This document shows positions 23,862 through 37,289 of a DNA stretch of 64,000 nucleotides, in pieces (positions within the stretch are counted from its first letter, which is position 1; each line of letters opens with the position of its first letter). The translations under genes and the position numbers were made by a program. The stretch is from the NCBI GenBank assembly GCA_905250075.1, contig CAJNOP010000324.1:127249-191248 (forward strand). The letters run 5' to 3'. Source of the stretch: Rotaria sp. Silwood1. Lineage: Eukaryota; Rotifera; Eurotatoria; Philodinida; Philodinidae. The notes below the pieces were generated by a model that saw only the letters and a list, made by a program, of their open reading frames with translations, searched no databases and had not been told where the DNA came from.

Positions 23862-26160
23862 TCTTAAAAAGCCTGTATTTTGACTACATTTGATGAAAAA
23901 AGAAATCATACGGATAAATTTTGCGGCGGCTGCACGCAGCAAAGAGCTACATATAATGTCAAAAAAAAAGATTAAAACCATTTTTTCAAAAAAAGTCGTC
24001 TGGATGAATAAATGTGTTTTGCGATCTATCAAATGTGTATCATTTTAAAACATAAAGCAGCACGAAACAATGACATTTCAAAAGAGATATTGTTGTATTA
24101 GTGAGAGGTTTATTTGTTATGAAAGGCCTGCTACAAAAGGAGATCTAAGTAGTTACATGCCATAATGAAAGCAGATAGAACTTGAATGGCAATATCCTAC
24201 ATCAATGCTCAGAACAGTTAATAGATCAACAGCAATACCTAGTGTCATTAAAAATCGAGAGAAATCACTGGAAAACGTTAGTTTCTAGGAATTTTTGGCA
24301 AGTTTTAGTTATTTATTTTGAAGTTCGGCAGTTGTAAGTCATCGAAAATCATCAGAAATCAAGATTTCATCCGATGAAACTCGACTGATCATTGATAAGT
24401 TGAAAAAGCGAATGGTTTCTCAATTCAGAAGGTGAGATGATGACATTCTCTATATAAAGTTTTCAATACGCTGCAATCTACACACATTCTACATAGAACG
24501 AGCATAAACGATTTGTGACAATATCGAATAATATACATTTCGTTTTCATGCAATGGTTTATGAATATAAGAACTATTTGAAGATTCACGTATGATTATTA
24601 TGGCAAATGATATTAATAACCAAGGTCGAGTTTATATTATTCGAATATATAATGTAGAAAAGTATTTATTTAATTACAATAACATTTCATTCTCTTAATT
24701 ACATATTTTTAGTCTGATGAAATTTGAAAACTGTTCACCATCAAACTGAACAATATGTCCTAAGACTAAATGAGTCAAAGTCTATTGAGAGGTATCAGTT
24801 AGTCGAATTAATTCCAAAAAGTTCTAAAGCCATATTATAGAGAATGGTGGTTGACTATTGTTCATTTCTTGTTATTGAATCCAAGATTATTTCAGTTGTT
24901 TCTAACCATTGACAGATTGAACCATCACTCGATGTACTCTGTCTTGTAACCGTCAATTTCGCCCGTGCGAGATTGCGCCTAGCTTGCTATTAATCTATGA
25001 GTATTTTGTAAGTAACAGATATTCGACTTCAATAGAATATCAAGTCTATTTTCAAAATATTTGATAACGACTGTGAAATCATGTAATTTGAAAGCGGTTG
25101 TTACAATATTGCTAATTGAGTTTTAGACTATCTCGGTATTGATTGTTTCACAATTGAACCTTCGGATATTATTTTCTGGGAGATAATAATTCAATGCTGT
25201 TTTGTATTTATCATAGTACAGGATTGTTGATTGTTGGTGGTATTTTCAAGTTGATCGATTAAGAATTCACTATGTGTCAACAATACACTAGAATCACCCA
25301 AGTTGGCCGTTAACTTGTTTATTAACTGTCGATATTCTCAATTTTCTTCGTCAGTCAGAACCATGCAAATACATGTGATATGATTTTATTTGTTATGTTA
25401 TCAATGTTGAATATTACCAAAGTGGCTTGCATTGTGATAGGTATTTATGAAGCATGTAGAAACTTTTCTACACTGTGTCAACCAATCGTTGCGAAGAAAA
25501 AGTTGTTTATCGAAATAAATGAGTCTACAGTTTCTTCTAGAGCTTTGATTTCACACATCTCATATATTGACTACGATAGATAATCTTCTCTTATTATTCT
25601 AGTGTTTATGTCGCAGATGAAAAATGCTGTATTTAAAAAAAAAAGAAACTAGTAATCATCATAATATTAAAGCATTTTTCAATTATTCTCATTGCTTGTA
25701 AATATCTGTATAGAATCGTTGATTAGATACGCAATACATATGCATCAAAGTTTGAGCAACAGTAAAAACTCGATGAAAGTAGATCTTATAGTGAAAAATC
25801 TTTCTCTCAAGTCATAACTACACAAATTATGTCTTACACTAACAACACAAGAGGAAAGATGATCGAATGCATATATCATCTGAAAACGATGAGATCGATT
25901 AGAGAGTACGAGTGTATGAGTGACAACAATAGAGAGCGATTATAGAAAAAGAAAGAGAAAAAAAAAATGTCGTGCAGAGCAAAGAAAGAAAACTCATAGA
26001 CGATTTTTTGCTTACGACTCGTGCTTTTCTTTTGGATGGATAAAATGACAAAAATGTCCTTGTCATACTCTTTTTTTTCTGTTCTTCACCGTTTGCTTTT
26101 CTTCTTGCTTGCATTGCTTGTTGGTAGACAGAAGCATTTTTTTTTGCTTTGTCATGCAGG
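23862..26160. other. Spacer, no supported gene
   Basis: AT-rich. Open frames at 23850-24032 (-), 25380-25583 (+) and 25899-26114 (-) carry no motif. Both strands of 24900-25560 were read for F-box or receptor fragments and gave nothing I can name. Confidence 0.5.
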
Positions 26161-26169
26161 TTATAACTG

Positions 26170-26178
26170 ATATAAATA
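26170..26178 (+). promoter_or_regulatory. Candidate TATA box of the aldo/keto reductase gene
   Basis: TATAAATA lies about 125 bases before the reductase ATG, with a possible initiator-like pyrimidine-A site about 30 bases further on. Position and sequence fit a TATA promoter, but this is inference from one motif in AT-rich DNA. Confidence 0.35.
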
Positions 26179-26297
26179 GTAATATGCGCAAGTATAACTT
26201 AGTTCACAAGAAAAAAATAAAATAATTATCGCAGTAAAATTATTCTTTCAGATTTTTTCTTTAACTTTTCGCACGTACTTCCTGTCAAGCAAAAACT

Positions 26298-29200
26298 ATG
26301 GCATCTATGCCCACTCGACAATTAGGCAAGAATGGACCATATGTATCAGCCATCGGTTTTGGAGCAATGGGTCTGTCAGCATTCTATGGAAGCATTGATT
26401 CTGATGAAGAACGATTCAAAGTCTTTGATCGAGTGATCGAACTTGGTAGCACCTACATTGACAGTGCAGATGTCTATGGCGACAGCGAAGAATTGCTTGG
26501 AAAATATTTTAAGAAATATCCACACCAACGTAAAAAAGTGAGTCATGCTGTATCATTTGTGAATCAATGATTGGTGGATTTTCGTCGCTGTTGTTCTATT
26601 TCGAAGGAAATTTTTACGATAGACTTCTTTCAATAGAATATAACGCAATCAGTAAAAAGAGATCAACGAAAAATCTCTGTTTTTTTTCATAGTAGCACGT
26701 TAAGAAAAGAAAATTAGTCGCTCTTCAAGAATTGATACTTGTCCCTAGAAGTTCTGTTATTACTTCACCATTCAAAAAGTCAAATGCATTGCAAAATATA
26801 AAAACTGTCCACTCTAAAGCGTTTTGGAAACAATCGTTTAAAAGTCTAAGCAGTACTAAAGTATTTGCATGCTGCATCGCAAGATTTCCTGAGAGACTGT
26901 CATGATAACTTCTTAGGTATTAAGGTCTACTCTCTTCTTGTATTGCTATCATATCAATTAGACTTTACTATTCGTTGATATATTCCAAAACATACCATGC
27001 AAGATTTCTCGTCATTCATTAAATTTTTCTAGTTTGAATTCCTGAAGTTTTTATTTCAACTTTTGGTATACATTAACAGATAATAAAATTATGAAGTTTA
27101 ACTTATGTAGTCGTGATACAGACGAACATCTGTTATTGTAACGCGTAATTTTTTAAATGAGTAGTTGACATAGTTAAAGTGATTTTAGACAATACTAACT
27201 CATTTTATTTAAAACAAAGAGTTTCTACAATCTCAGAGAATATAAACATATTATCTATTTATTAACTAAATCGTATTTGACAAATATATCTAAGAAGCAG
27301 TTTGTAATTAGAATGAACAACAAAGTAAGAAGAAAGTGAAAAGAACAAAATAAAGAATACATATAACTAACGGATTGAAAAAAAAATCAAAACACATTCT
27401 ATATTTAAAAACTCGAGAAAAAGAACCTTTAAACATTTTCTAAGTGCATTGATTCATCAGAATAAATTTTTCTAGATAAGAAATATTTATTCATGATGTT
27501 GATGTAAGAAATTCAAAAGTTTGGAGAATTAGTTTATCCATTAAACTGTATCCTCTTAGAGTAATAGTATCCAATGAAAAATTAAAGACTAATAAAACTT
27601 GTAAAAAAAAACCGTATTGCTCCTTGTTTACATGCATGCATAAAATATGTTATCTTCCTTGGTTGTGTATCGTATAACCAATAATGGATAACAGGTTATC
27701 ATTATCATTTGATGTAAAACGTTCTCAGACTTGCCACTTAGATTCTTTATTATTTTATTCGATGCTAAATGAGAAGATATCGACAGCAAATCAATCAATA
27801 TCGACTAAGCAAAGATAAGAAGCTGGTTCGATGAAGTCAATCATGAAATAGAATGTGATCAACTTTGATCTTTTCTGATCAAACATTCATAACCATTTCC
27901 AATATTTTGGTAATCGTGTTACGATCATAAGACTTTGGCATTGAGTCGAAGAAAGTATATTCAAGATTTTTAATTCAATAATAATACTAATCTTTCATGA
28001 TTTTACGATCTTTCAAAATAGTTTTCGTGATTATTATACGCCGTTTGAGTGTGTAATTTAATAGGTATTCATGGTACTTACTAAAGAAAATGTGTTGTTG
28101 AATAACTTAACAAATTACTGATTAATGCACTTAAATCAGCTCGAAAAAGCGAACAAAAACGTATTTTTTTTTTACACTTGAGTTTTCGCTTTCTTTTTTT
28201 AACAAATGCAGAATTTTGAAGGTGCTATAACTAGTAAAAATGTCGATAAAATAGATAAAAACGAGTTTGTTAGAAAAACCTACTAATTTAAACAAGTTCT
28301 TTCTCTCTTAACATGTGGAAATGCATTTTTTAGAGATCTTGTTCGATTAAGAGAGGTTCAAACAAATCTTTTCAAGAAATAAATTCTCATCATGGCTCAG
28401 AATGATTGCTCTAAAAAATGTTTTAAAAAATGTGACACATCTACTGTTAGTCTACATCATAGTGAGTCCTGTAGACTATTGCTAATTAGAAAGCCTCGTA
28501 TATATTACCCAAAACAGTCTTTACCCACAACCTTAATACGGATCGTTTCAAGGGCAAGATCGCTAAAAATGAAGTTTGAAGCTGTGCCCATTTTCGTAAG
28601 TGTATTTTCATCTATGACAGAGAAACCTTTCTCCATGAAGACTTGAAGGATGCAATCCGTTTTTCAGAATTTTTCTTGATATCGATTCTAAACAGAAAGA
28701 AAGGAAATCAAACAAATAAAACAGAAACTTTTGAACATAAATTGCTTGTAATAATCGATAGGTATTTTTGGCAACGAAATTTGCCTTTTGTGTTCGTCCT
28801 GATGGCACGCGTTCCGTCCGAGGTGATGCTCAATATGTTCGAGAGGCATGTGCGAAGAGCTTACAACGTCTAGGTTTGGATTCAGTCGATCTGTACTATA
28901 TGCATCGTATTGATCAAAATGTTCCGATTGAAGAGACTATGGGAGCATTGAAAGAACTTGTCCAAGCCGGCAAAATCAAATATATTGGTTTGTCCGAATG
29001 TTCGAGTAACACACTTCGACGTGCTCATGCTATTCATCCAATTTCGGCTGTTCAAATTGAATATTCACCATTTAGTCTGGAAATCGAACATGAAGATATT
29101 GGTCTTCTGAAAACTTGTCGAGAACTTGGCGTAGCAATCGTTTGTTATTCGCCATTAGGTCGTGGTCTTCTTACTGGACAAATCAAGAGTCCTGATGATC

Positions 29201-29550
29201 TTGAACAAAAGGATTTTCGAAGACGCCTACCACGGTTCTCCAAGGAAAATTTTGACAAAAATCTTCAGTTGGTCGACACATTGACATCATTAGCCAAGAA
29301 GAAAGGTTGCACAACTGGCCAATTGACACTTGCTTGGGTCCTTGCTCAAGGTGACGACTTCATTCCGATTCCAGGTACAACTAAAATCAAGAACTTGGAA
29401 GAAAATGTCGCGGCTGCACAAATTCAATTGAGCAAGGATGAAGTTAATGAAATTCGGCAAGCTTGCATGAAAGCCGATATAGCTGGTGAACGTTATCCGA
29501 AAGAGATGGCTGCTAGTCTCTTTGCTGATTCGGCACCGAAAAAGGACTAG
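26298..29550 (+). CDS. Aldo/keto reductase, 2 exons, large intron
   Basis: Predicted 342-residue NADPH-dependent reductase with an (alpha/beta)8 barrel, acting on aldehydes or ketones, probably in the cytosol. Exons are 26298-26537 and 28762-29550, joined in phase 0. The catalytic tetrad is visible: Asp55 and Tyr60 in YIDSADVYG, Lys86 in FLATKF, and His128 in YYMHRID. The coenzyme region follows as YSPLGRGLLTG and PIPGTTKIKNLEENVAA near the C terminus. Overall it looks like the AKR13/YakC-like group of bacteria, fungi and plants; exact subfamily is not certain. The start is the first ATG, directly before the typical RQLGKNGPYVSAIGFG opening. The intron is unusually long, 2224 bp. A poly(A) signal AATAAA lies near 29593. 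Horizontal acquisition is possible but not shown. Confidence 0.92.
26538..28761 (+). other. 2.2 kb intron of the aldo/keto reductase
   Basis: It starts GTGAGT and ends GATAG. It is about 40 times longer than most introns in this window. Open frames inside (28392-28646, 28643-28873) do not look coding. I see no element ends, so it may be an old insertion that has lost its borders. Confidence 0.65.
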
Positions 29551-30189
29551 ATTGATCAATTTCATTTAAGTGACTCAGAACAAGCTTTAGAAAATAAAAT
29601 TAGTGCTCGTCAACGTTCCCTAAACTATCTTTCGATGATCCATCATTTTCTGATCCGATAATTATTTAAAAAAAATAAAAAAGATAAAAAACTTGATGTA
29701 ATACTAAAAACTCCTTACCTTGTCGGTAATGATGCTAACAGTTAGCAGTGCCTTGTAACAAAAGATATGCTCGTATAATATTCTCGTCTACAATGTAAAT
29801 AACTCAACTATATTTGATTGTTTAACGCAGCAAATTTTCACTGTTGACGTATTGCTCATTACATTTTAGGGTTAAGATTGAGATCTGAACTTCTCAAGAA
29901 GTCAGAATTCAGAGTAGTCGGATTCTGATCCACCAAGACGATATAGAAATCAATAAAGATGTTTAATCATGATCAACAATATCAGCATCTTTCTACACAA
30001 AATAGCTATTTTATAGGATGTGTATATTATCTTTTGATACAATATGTAACACAAAAAGTTAAAACAATGGTAACGGTAGTGCAGCAGAAGCAAAGAGACA
30101 GACTTGGATTCTTACTAAGAAGAATTATTAGAGTGACTTGTGGACAAATGTTTGCCTTACAGTACCGCATAGATTCGAGTTTTCAGTGT

Positions 30190-30747
30190 ATAGAAATAGT
30201 TTTAATGATCGAACGTTTGCTTCAAGCGAATAGTAATAATGTGAGAGCAGCGATTATTCCAAAGATGAGAAATAAACTATCCATCAATTCAATTTGTATG
30301 ACTCTCAGCGTTTTGTCCGAATCATCACATTTTCTTGCTTGAAACCATCTTTTCTCAAATTATCTAAATGGCATAATCCTCTTAACGCTATAATATTCAG
30401 GACCAAGTTTTGGTCATAGGCCCAATTTTTTCGCATAACAATGCTAAATGCACTGCCGTCAAACGTTTCACTACTAAAGTTAAGTTACAGTAAACATTAT
30501 TGGTTATATATTCTGCAACGTCGCTGTCTAAGAAATTGTGAAAGTGTTCTCGGATAATACTGTTCCATAGCTGCACCTTCAATGACATTAACACGATCAA
30601 AAGGCAACTTTCCTTTTTTTTGCTTTCACCGATGCCACGAATAAAGTACTTCGGTCTGGCTTTTGTTAGATTCCAAGCTAAGCTTGCTGTGTAGGTAGCG
30701 ACCAGTACCAAGTTTAACACGTACGAAGCAACAGTGAATAAGCTTCC
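30190..30747 (-). pseudogene. Ionotropic glutamate receptor relic (C-terminal half)
   Basis: The minus strand reads, from 30747 down: SGSLFTVASYVLNLVLVATY then TASLAWNLTK, the third membrane segment with the conserved SYTANLA-like motif. Next is a damaged ligand-binding S2 region, with AEYITNNVYCNLTLV near 30520-30470. After a frameshift it reads SAFSIVMRKNWAYDQNLV, then HLDNLRKDGF. The fourth membrane segment follows, SLFLIFGIIAALTLLLFA, ending in an in-frame TGA (about 30220) and followed by SKRS. The upstream half (amino-terminal domain, S1, TM1, pore) is absent. The coding similarity stops exactly where telomere-like palindrome E begins. Frameshifts, lost S2 residues and the stop show it is dead. 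Confidence 0.75.
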
Positions 30748-30851
30748 AGAGGATGTAAGTGTAGGTATGAGTATGGATGATGAATATTTCCTTAAACTCA
30801 TCATCATCCACACTCACATTCATACACACCCGCACCCCATCCATACCCTTT
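30748..30851. repeat. Telomere-like palindrome E abutting the glutamate receptor relic
   Basis: The left half is AGGATGTAAGTGTAGGTATG, continuing AGTATGGATGATGA. The right half is TCATCATCATCCACACTCAC, running on through ACACACCCGCACCCCATCCATACCC to a T run. The arms pair imperfectly over about 40 bases. The left edge coincides with the break of the receptor relic. Confidence 0.7.
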
Positions 30852-31053
30852 TGTTAATAGCATATTGCAAAGAAATTCATTGAAAAAGCTCTCGTACAAT
30901 CATAGCTACTTTCGTGTTATAAATCATGATGCTTCTAATAATAGTCAAAGTTATTTAAAAAAACCTGTTAGTTTCAAGCTTCGAAACTATATGTTAGTTT
31001 TATAAATATTAATATAGTTTTTGAATGAAATAAAAGTGATTGAAAAATATCGA

Positions 31054-33996
31054 TTAGTACCCAAACGAAATACACAAATCGTCAAAAGCAAACTCTGTTC
31101 CGTTTCCAGTCAGTCCAGAGCGCGGTGTTCCGCCTGACGATGTAAAATAAATCGTATCCCAGTTAGAACATGCATTACATGAAATTTTTGTCTGATTTAT
31201 CACTGACATTGTAAAGGGAGCATATACCAAATTAGTACCAGAGCGATAACCATATATGGACCAAACAAGATTATCTCGCCAAGCAGATGATACAATCACT
31301 GAATTAAAAGCAAACTTTGTACCATTAGCCGTCGTTATTTGAACTATTGTACCACCTGGATTATAACCAACGAATGATGGTGAGTTGACAGCAGTCTGAT
31401 AACCACTTGTTGGCATTGTTGATGAATTGAGATACAAGACATTTGTCCAATTGAGATTTTTATATCCATTTGGAACAACACCAGATGTGCTTGATTGACC
31501 AGGAATATCATCAAATGTGACACGTGTCGTACAATCTAATATTCATCGATGAAAAATAAAATAATTTTGATGCACTTTTAAAATTTTGTACGAATAACTT
31601 ACAAGGTGCCGTTGTCGTAGTCGAAGTAGTAGTAGTTGTTGTTACTGTAGTTGCAGTTGTTGTCGTTATCGATGTTGTTGTTGAAGCAGTTGTCGAAGTA
31701 GCAGTTGTTGTAGTTGTTGTTATTGTACTAATAGTCGAAGTTGAACTACTAGTAGACGTTGTTACCGTGCTAGTTGTCACTGTTGCTGATGTAGTTGTAG
31801 TTGAATTATCAGTTATCACTGTAGTAGTATTACTGGAAAGGTTTTCTGTCTTGCCTAAAAATAATGATTGTGATAGATATCTATGATAATATTATTCAAA
31901 CTTCGTACAGTCCTCATAGAATCCACAATGTTTTTCTTAAAATAGGAATTCATAACAACTTGGGCAGTCTTTGGAAAATGAAAATGATTAATTTACTAAT
32001 TCGAAATTATTTTTTTTACGAAAATTTATACTGATGATCAAGAATTTGCATAACAACGCTATATGAAAGCTTTATTATCGAGAAATGAACTTTTTAAAAA
32101 ACTAAGCTTCTCCTGAATATTTCTAAAGATCCTACCCCTTTTCTTTCGCCTATTTTGCGGATCAACTTACAATGCAAGTCTTTGTTTTTCAGTGCCGCCT
32201 CATTTGAAAAACAAAAAAAAATACTAAACAAGATGAAACACTTTGTCGAGTATTACTAGCGAGTCGTAGTGCTCTTGCATGAACTAAAGAAATGGAGTAA
32301 CGTAAGTAAGTATTCCTTTACTTTTGCGCTCAATATCAGCTTGTTTTAAACATGATTATTGAAAATAAGGAGATTTGAGATTTACAAATTGAACAGGATG
32401 CCACAGAAATGACCAAGTCCAGAAAAGTTTAGATCAAAACTCATTGATTTTTCCAGTTCTTTCGTGTCAGATCCAATCGGAAACGGTTAAAAAATCTCTA
32501 AAAAATTCCAGCGCTTCTCATCAATGATACTTCTTTGGAAAAACACGAAATATCTCCATTGACAGTGTGGCTATAAGACCACATCATTTCTAGTCTTCAG
32601 CCTTCATAGTCTTTGTTTCTGTTTTTATTTCAACTTTTAGGTTCATCTCTACGTGCGTAAATGAGATTTGTGTTGTTGAATAAGAAAGAAAGATCTGCGA
32701 ATGATGAGACATCTTTAGCTATTCATGTATATACATAAACTTACTAGTTTAGTCACTAGAAAATAAACAAGAAGTAAACTACATAGAGAGATGCGTTGGT
32801 ATGTGAACAGTTACAAATAGTTATTTTATGTGTGTGTGTATGTATATATTTATTACAATAGACATCGATATCGTTACAGATTGATACAGTACAGAATACA
32901 TTATCTCATTTCTCACCACAAAAGATGCGTAAGAATATAATACTGACTTTGGCAATAACACCTTTTCTAATCAACGTCACAGTTGGAGTGAACATTAAAA
33001 ACTTCGCTTGACAGTATGTTTCATTGATTATACTATTTCATCAAAAACTCGTCTGAAAAGATTACAGATGAATTTTTAACGTACAGAAGATAAGAAAAAT
33101 TAGATATAAATTTTTGATGAAACAATATTATTAATGAAACATATTGTCTAACTCAGTTCTTTATGCTGGTACTGACGATAGCCTCGATTATTCTTGAAAA
33201 GACTTTTCTTTTAATCATTGAATAAATAGATGAAAGATGCAGCAGTAATTGTTATTGATAGTCTTTTGATTTTTTTGATAAAAAAATGTCAATAAAATTT
33301 TTAGCACAACTTCAGTTAATTATTGAAAAGTTTATATGAATTAGATTTTTTGAATTTTCTCAGATCATAATAATTCTTGCTTGAATGTAAAAATTAGTTG
33401 ATCTTGTTTAGTCTTCTTTTCTCTTCCAAATGAGACGTTACTCAAAAAAAAAATCTATTATGAAACGATCGAGAAATATGAGATGCAAGACTTTCGCAAA
33501 AAAAAAGAGTTTTTTTGTTTTAGAAAAAACAATATCTTGACAACAACCATAATTGTTTCATGTAACATTTTAGATTAAGAGATTTCTCAACGTGAACTAT
33601 CGAGCACACATAGTTTTATTTGAATTTAAAAGTAAATCTTTCTGACAGAGAACTATATATATATTTGCATTCAAAGCCTATACAATATTTACTTGAATCA
33701 ACCAAATAGATTGTGAGAATTGTTGCAAGAGCGATTCCAGTAAGCAATGATCCAATCACAAAGCCAATTAAAACAGGAGTTGAACATGGACAACAACAAC
33801 AACATCTTAAATTATATTCAATTATTAAAAGCATATATAAGAAAAAAAAATTCATCAAAAACTACTTGTAAAAAGCTGCTAAGCGTCTCTTGAGTCTGTT
33901 TCGTCTTTCTTTATCTTCATCCTTACTATCACTTTTAGATTGTTTTTGCTCAACAGTTGTTGGCATATCCCACACACTAAACTGCTTCTTGTCCAT
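31054..33996 (-). CDS. Type II membrane protein, Thr-rich stalk, beta-rich ectodomain
   Basis: Reconstructed 325-residue protein from four exons on the minus strand: 33996-33866, 33805-33693, 31854-31603 and 31535-31054. All GT-AG junctions keep frame; introns are 60, 1838 and 67 bp. Residues 1-44 are a charged cytosolic tail (KERRNRLKRRLAAFYK). A CCCCCPC cluster at 45-51, suitable for palmitoylation, leads into one membrane segment at about 55-79. Residues about 88-165 are almost all Thr, Ser, Ala and Val, a mucin-like stalk likely to be O-glycosylated. Residues 166-325 form a compact domain with FDDIPG, GYKNLNWTNVLYL, SAWRDNLVWSIYGYRSG, a CNAC pair and a closing FAFDDLCISFGY. The domain is probably a beta sandwich; I do not recognise the family. 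A cell-surface or cuticle-associated role is inference. Confidence 0.75.
31855..33692 (-). other. 1.8 kb intron of the Thr-rich protein gene
   Basis: Joins the membrane-anchor exon to the stalk exon (S-S-K-T junction). It is AT-rich with no coding frame I can support and no obvious element ends. Confidence 0.6.
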
Positions 33997-33999
33997 CGT

Positions 34000-36900
34000 A
34001 GACAATAGAATTTGCTTGAATGGTAACTCAACAAATGAAATTGATTAAATGAATTATATACTCAACATACGAAAACAAATACTTATTTTATTCATTACAA
34101 TTTCAATGTTGTTTATTGAAACCTCTAGAAATCTCAGCCATGGTTCTAGATTTTGTTCTTTTTTTTTTTTTTTTTACAAATATTAACATTTTTTCTTTTC
34201 TTATATTTATTAATCGCCATTGGGTATTCATAATCAATAGAATAAGCATATTCTAAACAAGTCTTCTTTATCAAATTAAAACATGGATCATAAACAGGCC
34301 TTTGTGATGTATGTAATGCAATCAGGTTTCTTTATTCATTTCTAAAAAGTACCTATAGTGTAACATGAAATTTTTATTTCTTATTCTAGATGATTATTTG
34401 AATAAATTAAAATGTAGTTTTGAACTCAAGTAAGCTTCAATATGGTGAAACTTGTAACATGTAGTCTCAAAGACATAAGTATAGTATCAAACAGAATTTC
34501 TGTATATTACAAATCAACTAGAGAGACTTCATATTTTTCCTTTTATTAGAAAGAGCAAAATTCCAACATGAAGATTCATACTACGTTGACTTTCGACAAG
34601 TTAAGATTCACGAAGAGAAAATTAGTGATGTTAAAGTCCTTCACAAAGACATATCGATAAAAAAAACCTAGTAAACGATCTTGCTAATAATCGACGATTG
34701 AAACAAACGAACAGCTTAACCATTTATCCAGTCATAGCGGTTTCTGAAGAGTTACTAATAAAGTTATCTTATATATAGAGTATTAGCCTTTCTAATATGC
34801 TAATCGTGTAGTCAGATTCATCTAGCGTCCTGCTCTTGGTGAAGGTATTGTGCAATTACTGGAAATAAATTTTTCGTATTAAATATTATTTCAACTTTTC
34901 ACATGATGACGTTAATAATACATGCATTATTTTAATTCTTGATTGTTCTCTGTTTGTGCAATAATGGCAACATGGTTCATTTTACATCTCATGGTTTGTA
35001 ATTCGTCTAGATTTCATGAAACTTACTAAATTTAAATTAATCATTAGTAAATCTCTTCATCAATTCATATCATACAAGAAATCTCAAAAATCTATGCTGC
35101 TTGACACTAAAGAATATTTTATTTAATAAATTGAAATTTTCTTTTTTAACAATCCATAGCTTATGAGATCTTCTCTTCTGTGTGATCACTGAAGGCTTAA
35201 GAGTTAACAAGAATGAAAAGTTAATCATGACGCTAGCAGAATAAATCTTTGATTTATTGGAGAATAGAGCGCGTTTTATTGTTTTTTGTTTGCATGATTC
35301 AACTCCAAAGTTTACTCAAATAGAATCTCCAAATAGCAGTTCTGCTCTCTTGAATAAATAAAAATTCAATTTTCTAGTTTATCAACATCGTGTAGAAATA
35401 TTGCAAGATATATTTGTGATTTCTTTGGCATCACGTGCTGATTGTATAATTTCGATTTTGTTCGTAAATATGTAAAAAAAATCGGAGAATGTATAAAGTT
35501 GCAAATTGAATTTTGTTTTTGATTGATGAAATATAAGGAGAAACCTACGTAGACACATCAATTTGTACAAAAACTACATAATAGTTCTTCAACGAATCCT
35601 ACCAGATAACTCATTATTTATTCCTGCACAAGCTTTTTATATTTAACGAAGGAATACATGTATTTTTTTTTAACAAGATGAAGAAAGAAAACAAAAACTT
35701 AAAAGTAAATTATCAGCCTAAAGTTATGAGAAAGACGAATAGCATGAATTCGTAATCGTGTTTGTTCGCTGTGCTGCGAAAGAATTTTAAAACAAGAATT
35801 GTATGTAGTAAAAGTTTCATTAATTCAAGTTTTCTGCTCATTTAATCAATTGAATAATCATCACAAATGTATTCAATTGGAAATCCAGCTCATATTTTGC
35901 TTATGCTTATTTTTTTGTTTTTGTTCTTTGAGCATGAGATGTGTAAAAGATTGTCGTAAGAACTGTTGATCTGATACTTTGATCGTAGACACATCTCGGC
36001 AGCATTAGAATATCTTAAAAAAATCAAATTTAACCGAATAATTTCTATTCGATACGTCCAATGTACGCCGACCGTTTCGTTTCTATTGAAATGAATAATA
36101 TTTTATTTCGATAGATAGAAGAGGATGATACAGCATAGTTGTACAGAGATAATTTCGAGATATATATACTTTGTCTACAATATTTGTCTAGTTACTTGCA
36201 AGTGTGATGCACCATCGAATGGTTTTTTTTTGTGAGATAAAATCACATGCTTGATAAACAACTGCTTCTAGTCACGTTTGATTTATTGACTCTGTCTACA
36301 AGACCAAATGTTATACATACTCAATTGCATTGAGTTCAGACACGCAAAGTGACCATTTCCATAATATGATACCATTATTAGTAAACCATCATCGAGCGAC
36401 GACAGTCCCATATGATGTTATTTTGTTTCAAGTCACACCCTTTATATGTCAAGAATTTTTTTTGTCATTAGAAAAACTCTATTTCTTAGATTGGTGTAAC
36501 CACGAAGAGAAAACAATATATGAACGAGCGTTAGTTCTCCAAAATTCAACCAAATAATTATACCTGTGTACACAAAGTACTCTAAAGTGAATACTAGTTT
36601 TATGAACTCAGAACTTTAAAACTTTCTTCGTCCAATCTATCCGTTTAATATCAACCATTCCAATCATGTTGTCATGTCATAAGACTATGAAATTCGTACT
36701 TTACACTATCATCGTTTGCATGTACTCTGACAATTATTTGTATTATATTAAGAAACCTATAATTTAAGACTATGTATTACGTATTGTCATATATTTTGAT
36801 ACATTCATCCTTCACCATCATCCTTACAATTACATACTTAAACTATTAGTGATGATAGTCGAACTTGACAATGAAGAAATAGAAAATAAATACAATTGTT

Positions 36901-37289
36901 TCCTACGTTTTAGTATTAATGTTTACTATTATTTTTCATAGTTGCGCAAGATATCGCACAGTTTACATGAAGAAAATTTTCATATAGTAGGGTAAGAATG
37001 TGTAAAAAACTTACTCTAGAAATCTCTATTCTTTTCCATCGGCACTAATCAGCATCATCGTAGATTTTGTTAAGCGCTGGATTCTACCATCTTTACATAA
37101 TACTCTTCAGATATTTTTAGTATAAATCTAATAGAATCGAAGTTGATTTTGTTAATAAAATCTTGAAAACTAGAGTTGCAGCAAGATGCGAGTCACAATA
37201 GTTATGCTTACTAAAATATTTGTAATATATCCAAGAAAAAAGCAAAAGAAAACAATAAGAAATAAATACTCGTTTTCAATTGACTCTTG
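34000..37289. other. Spacer, no supported gene
   Basis: AT-rich, with a poly(T) run near 34160. A short open stretch at about 34549-34668 (+) reads FQHEDSYYVDFRQVKIHEEK with coding-like composition, but it is isolated and not recognisable. The open frame at 36330-36557 (+) is likewise unidentified. Confidence 0.45.
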
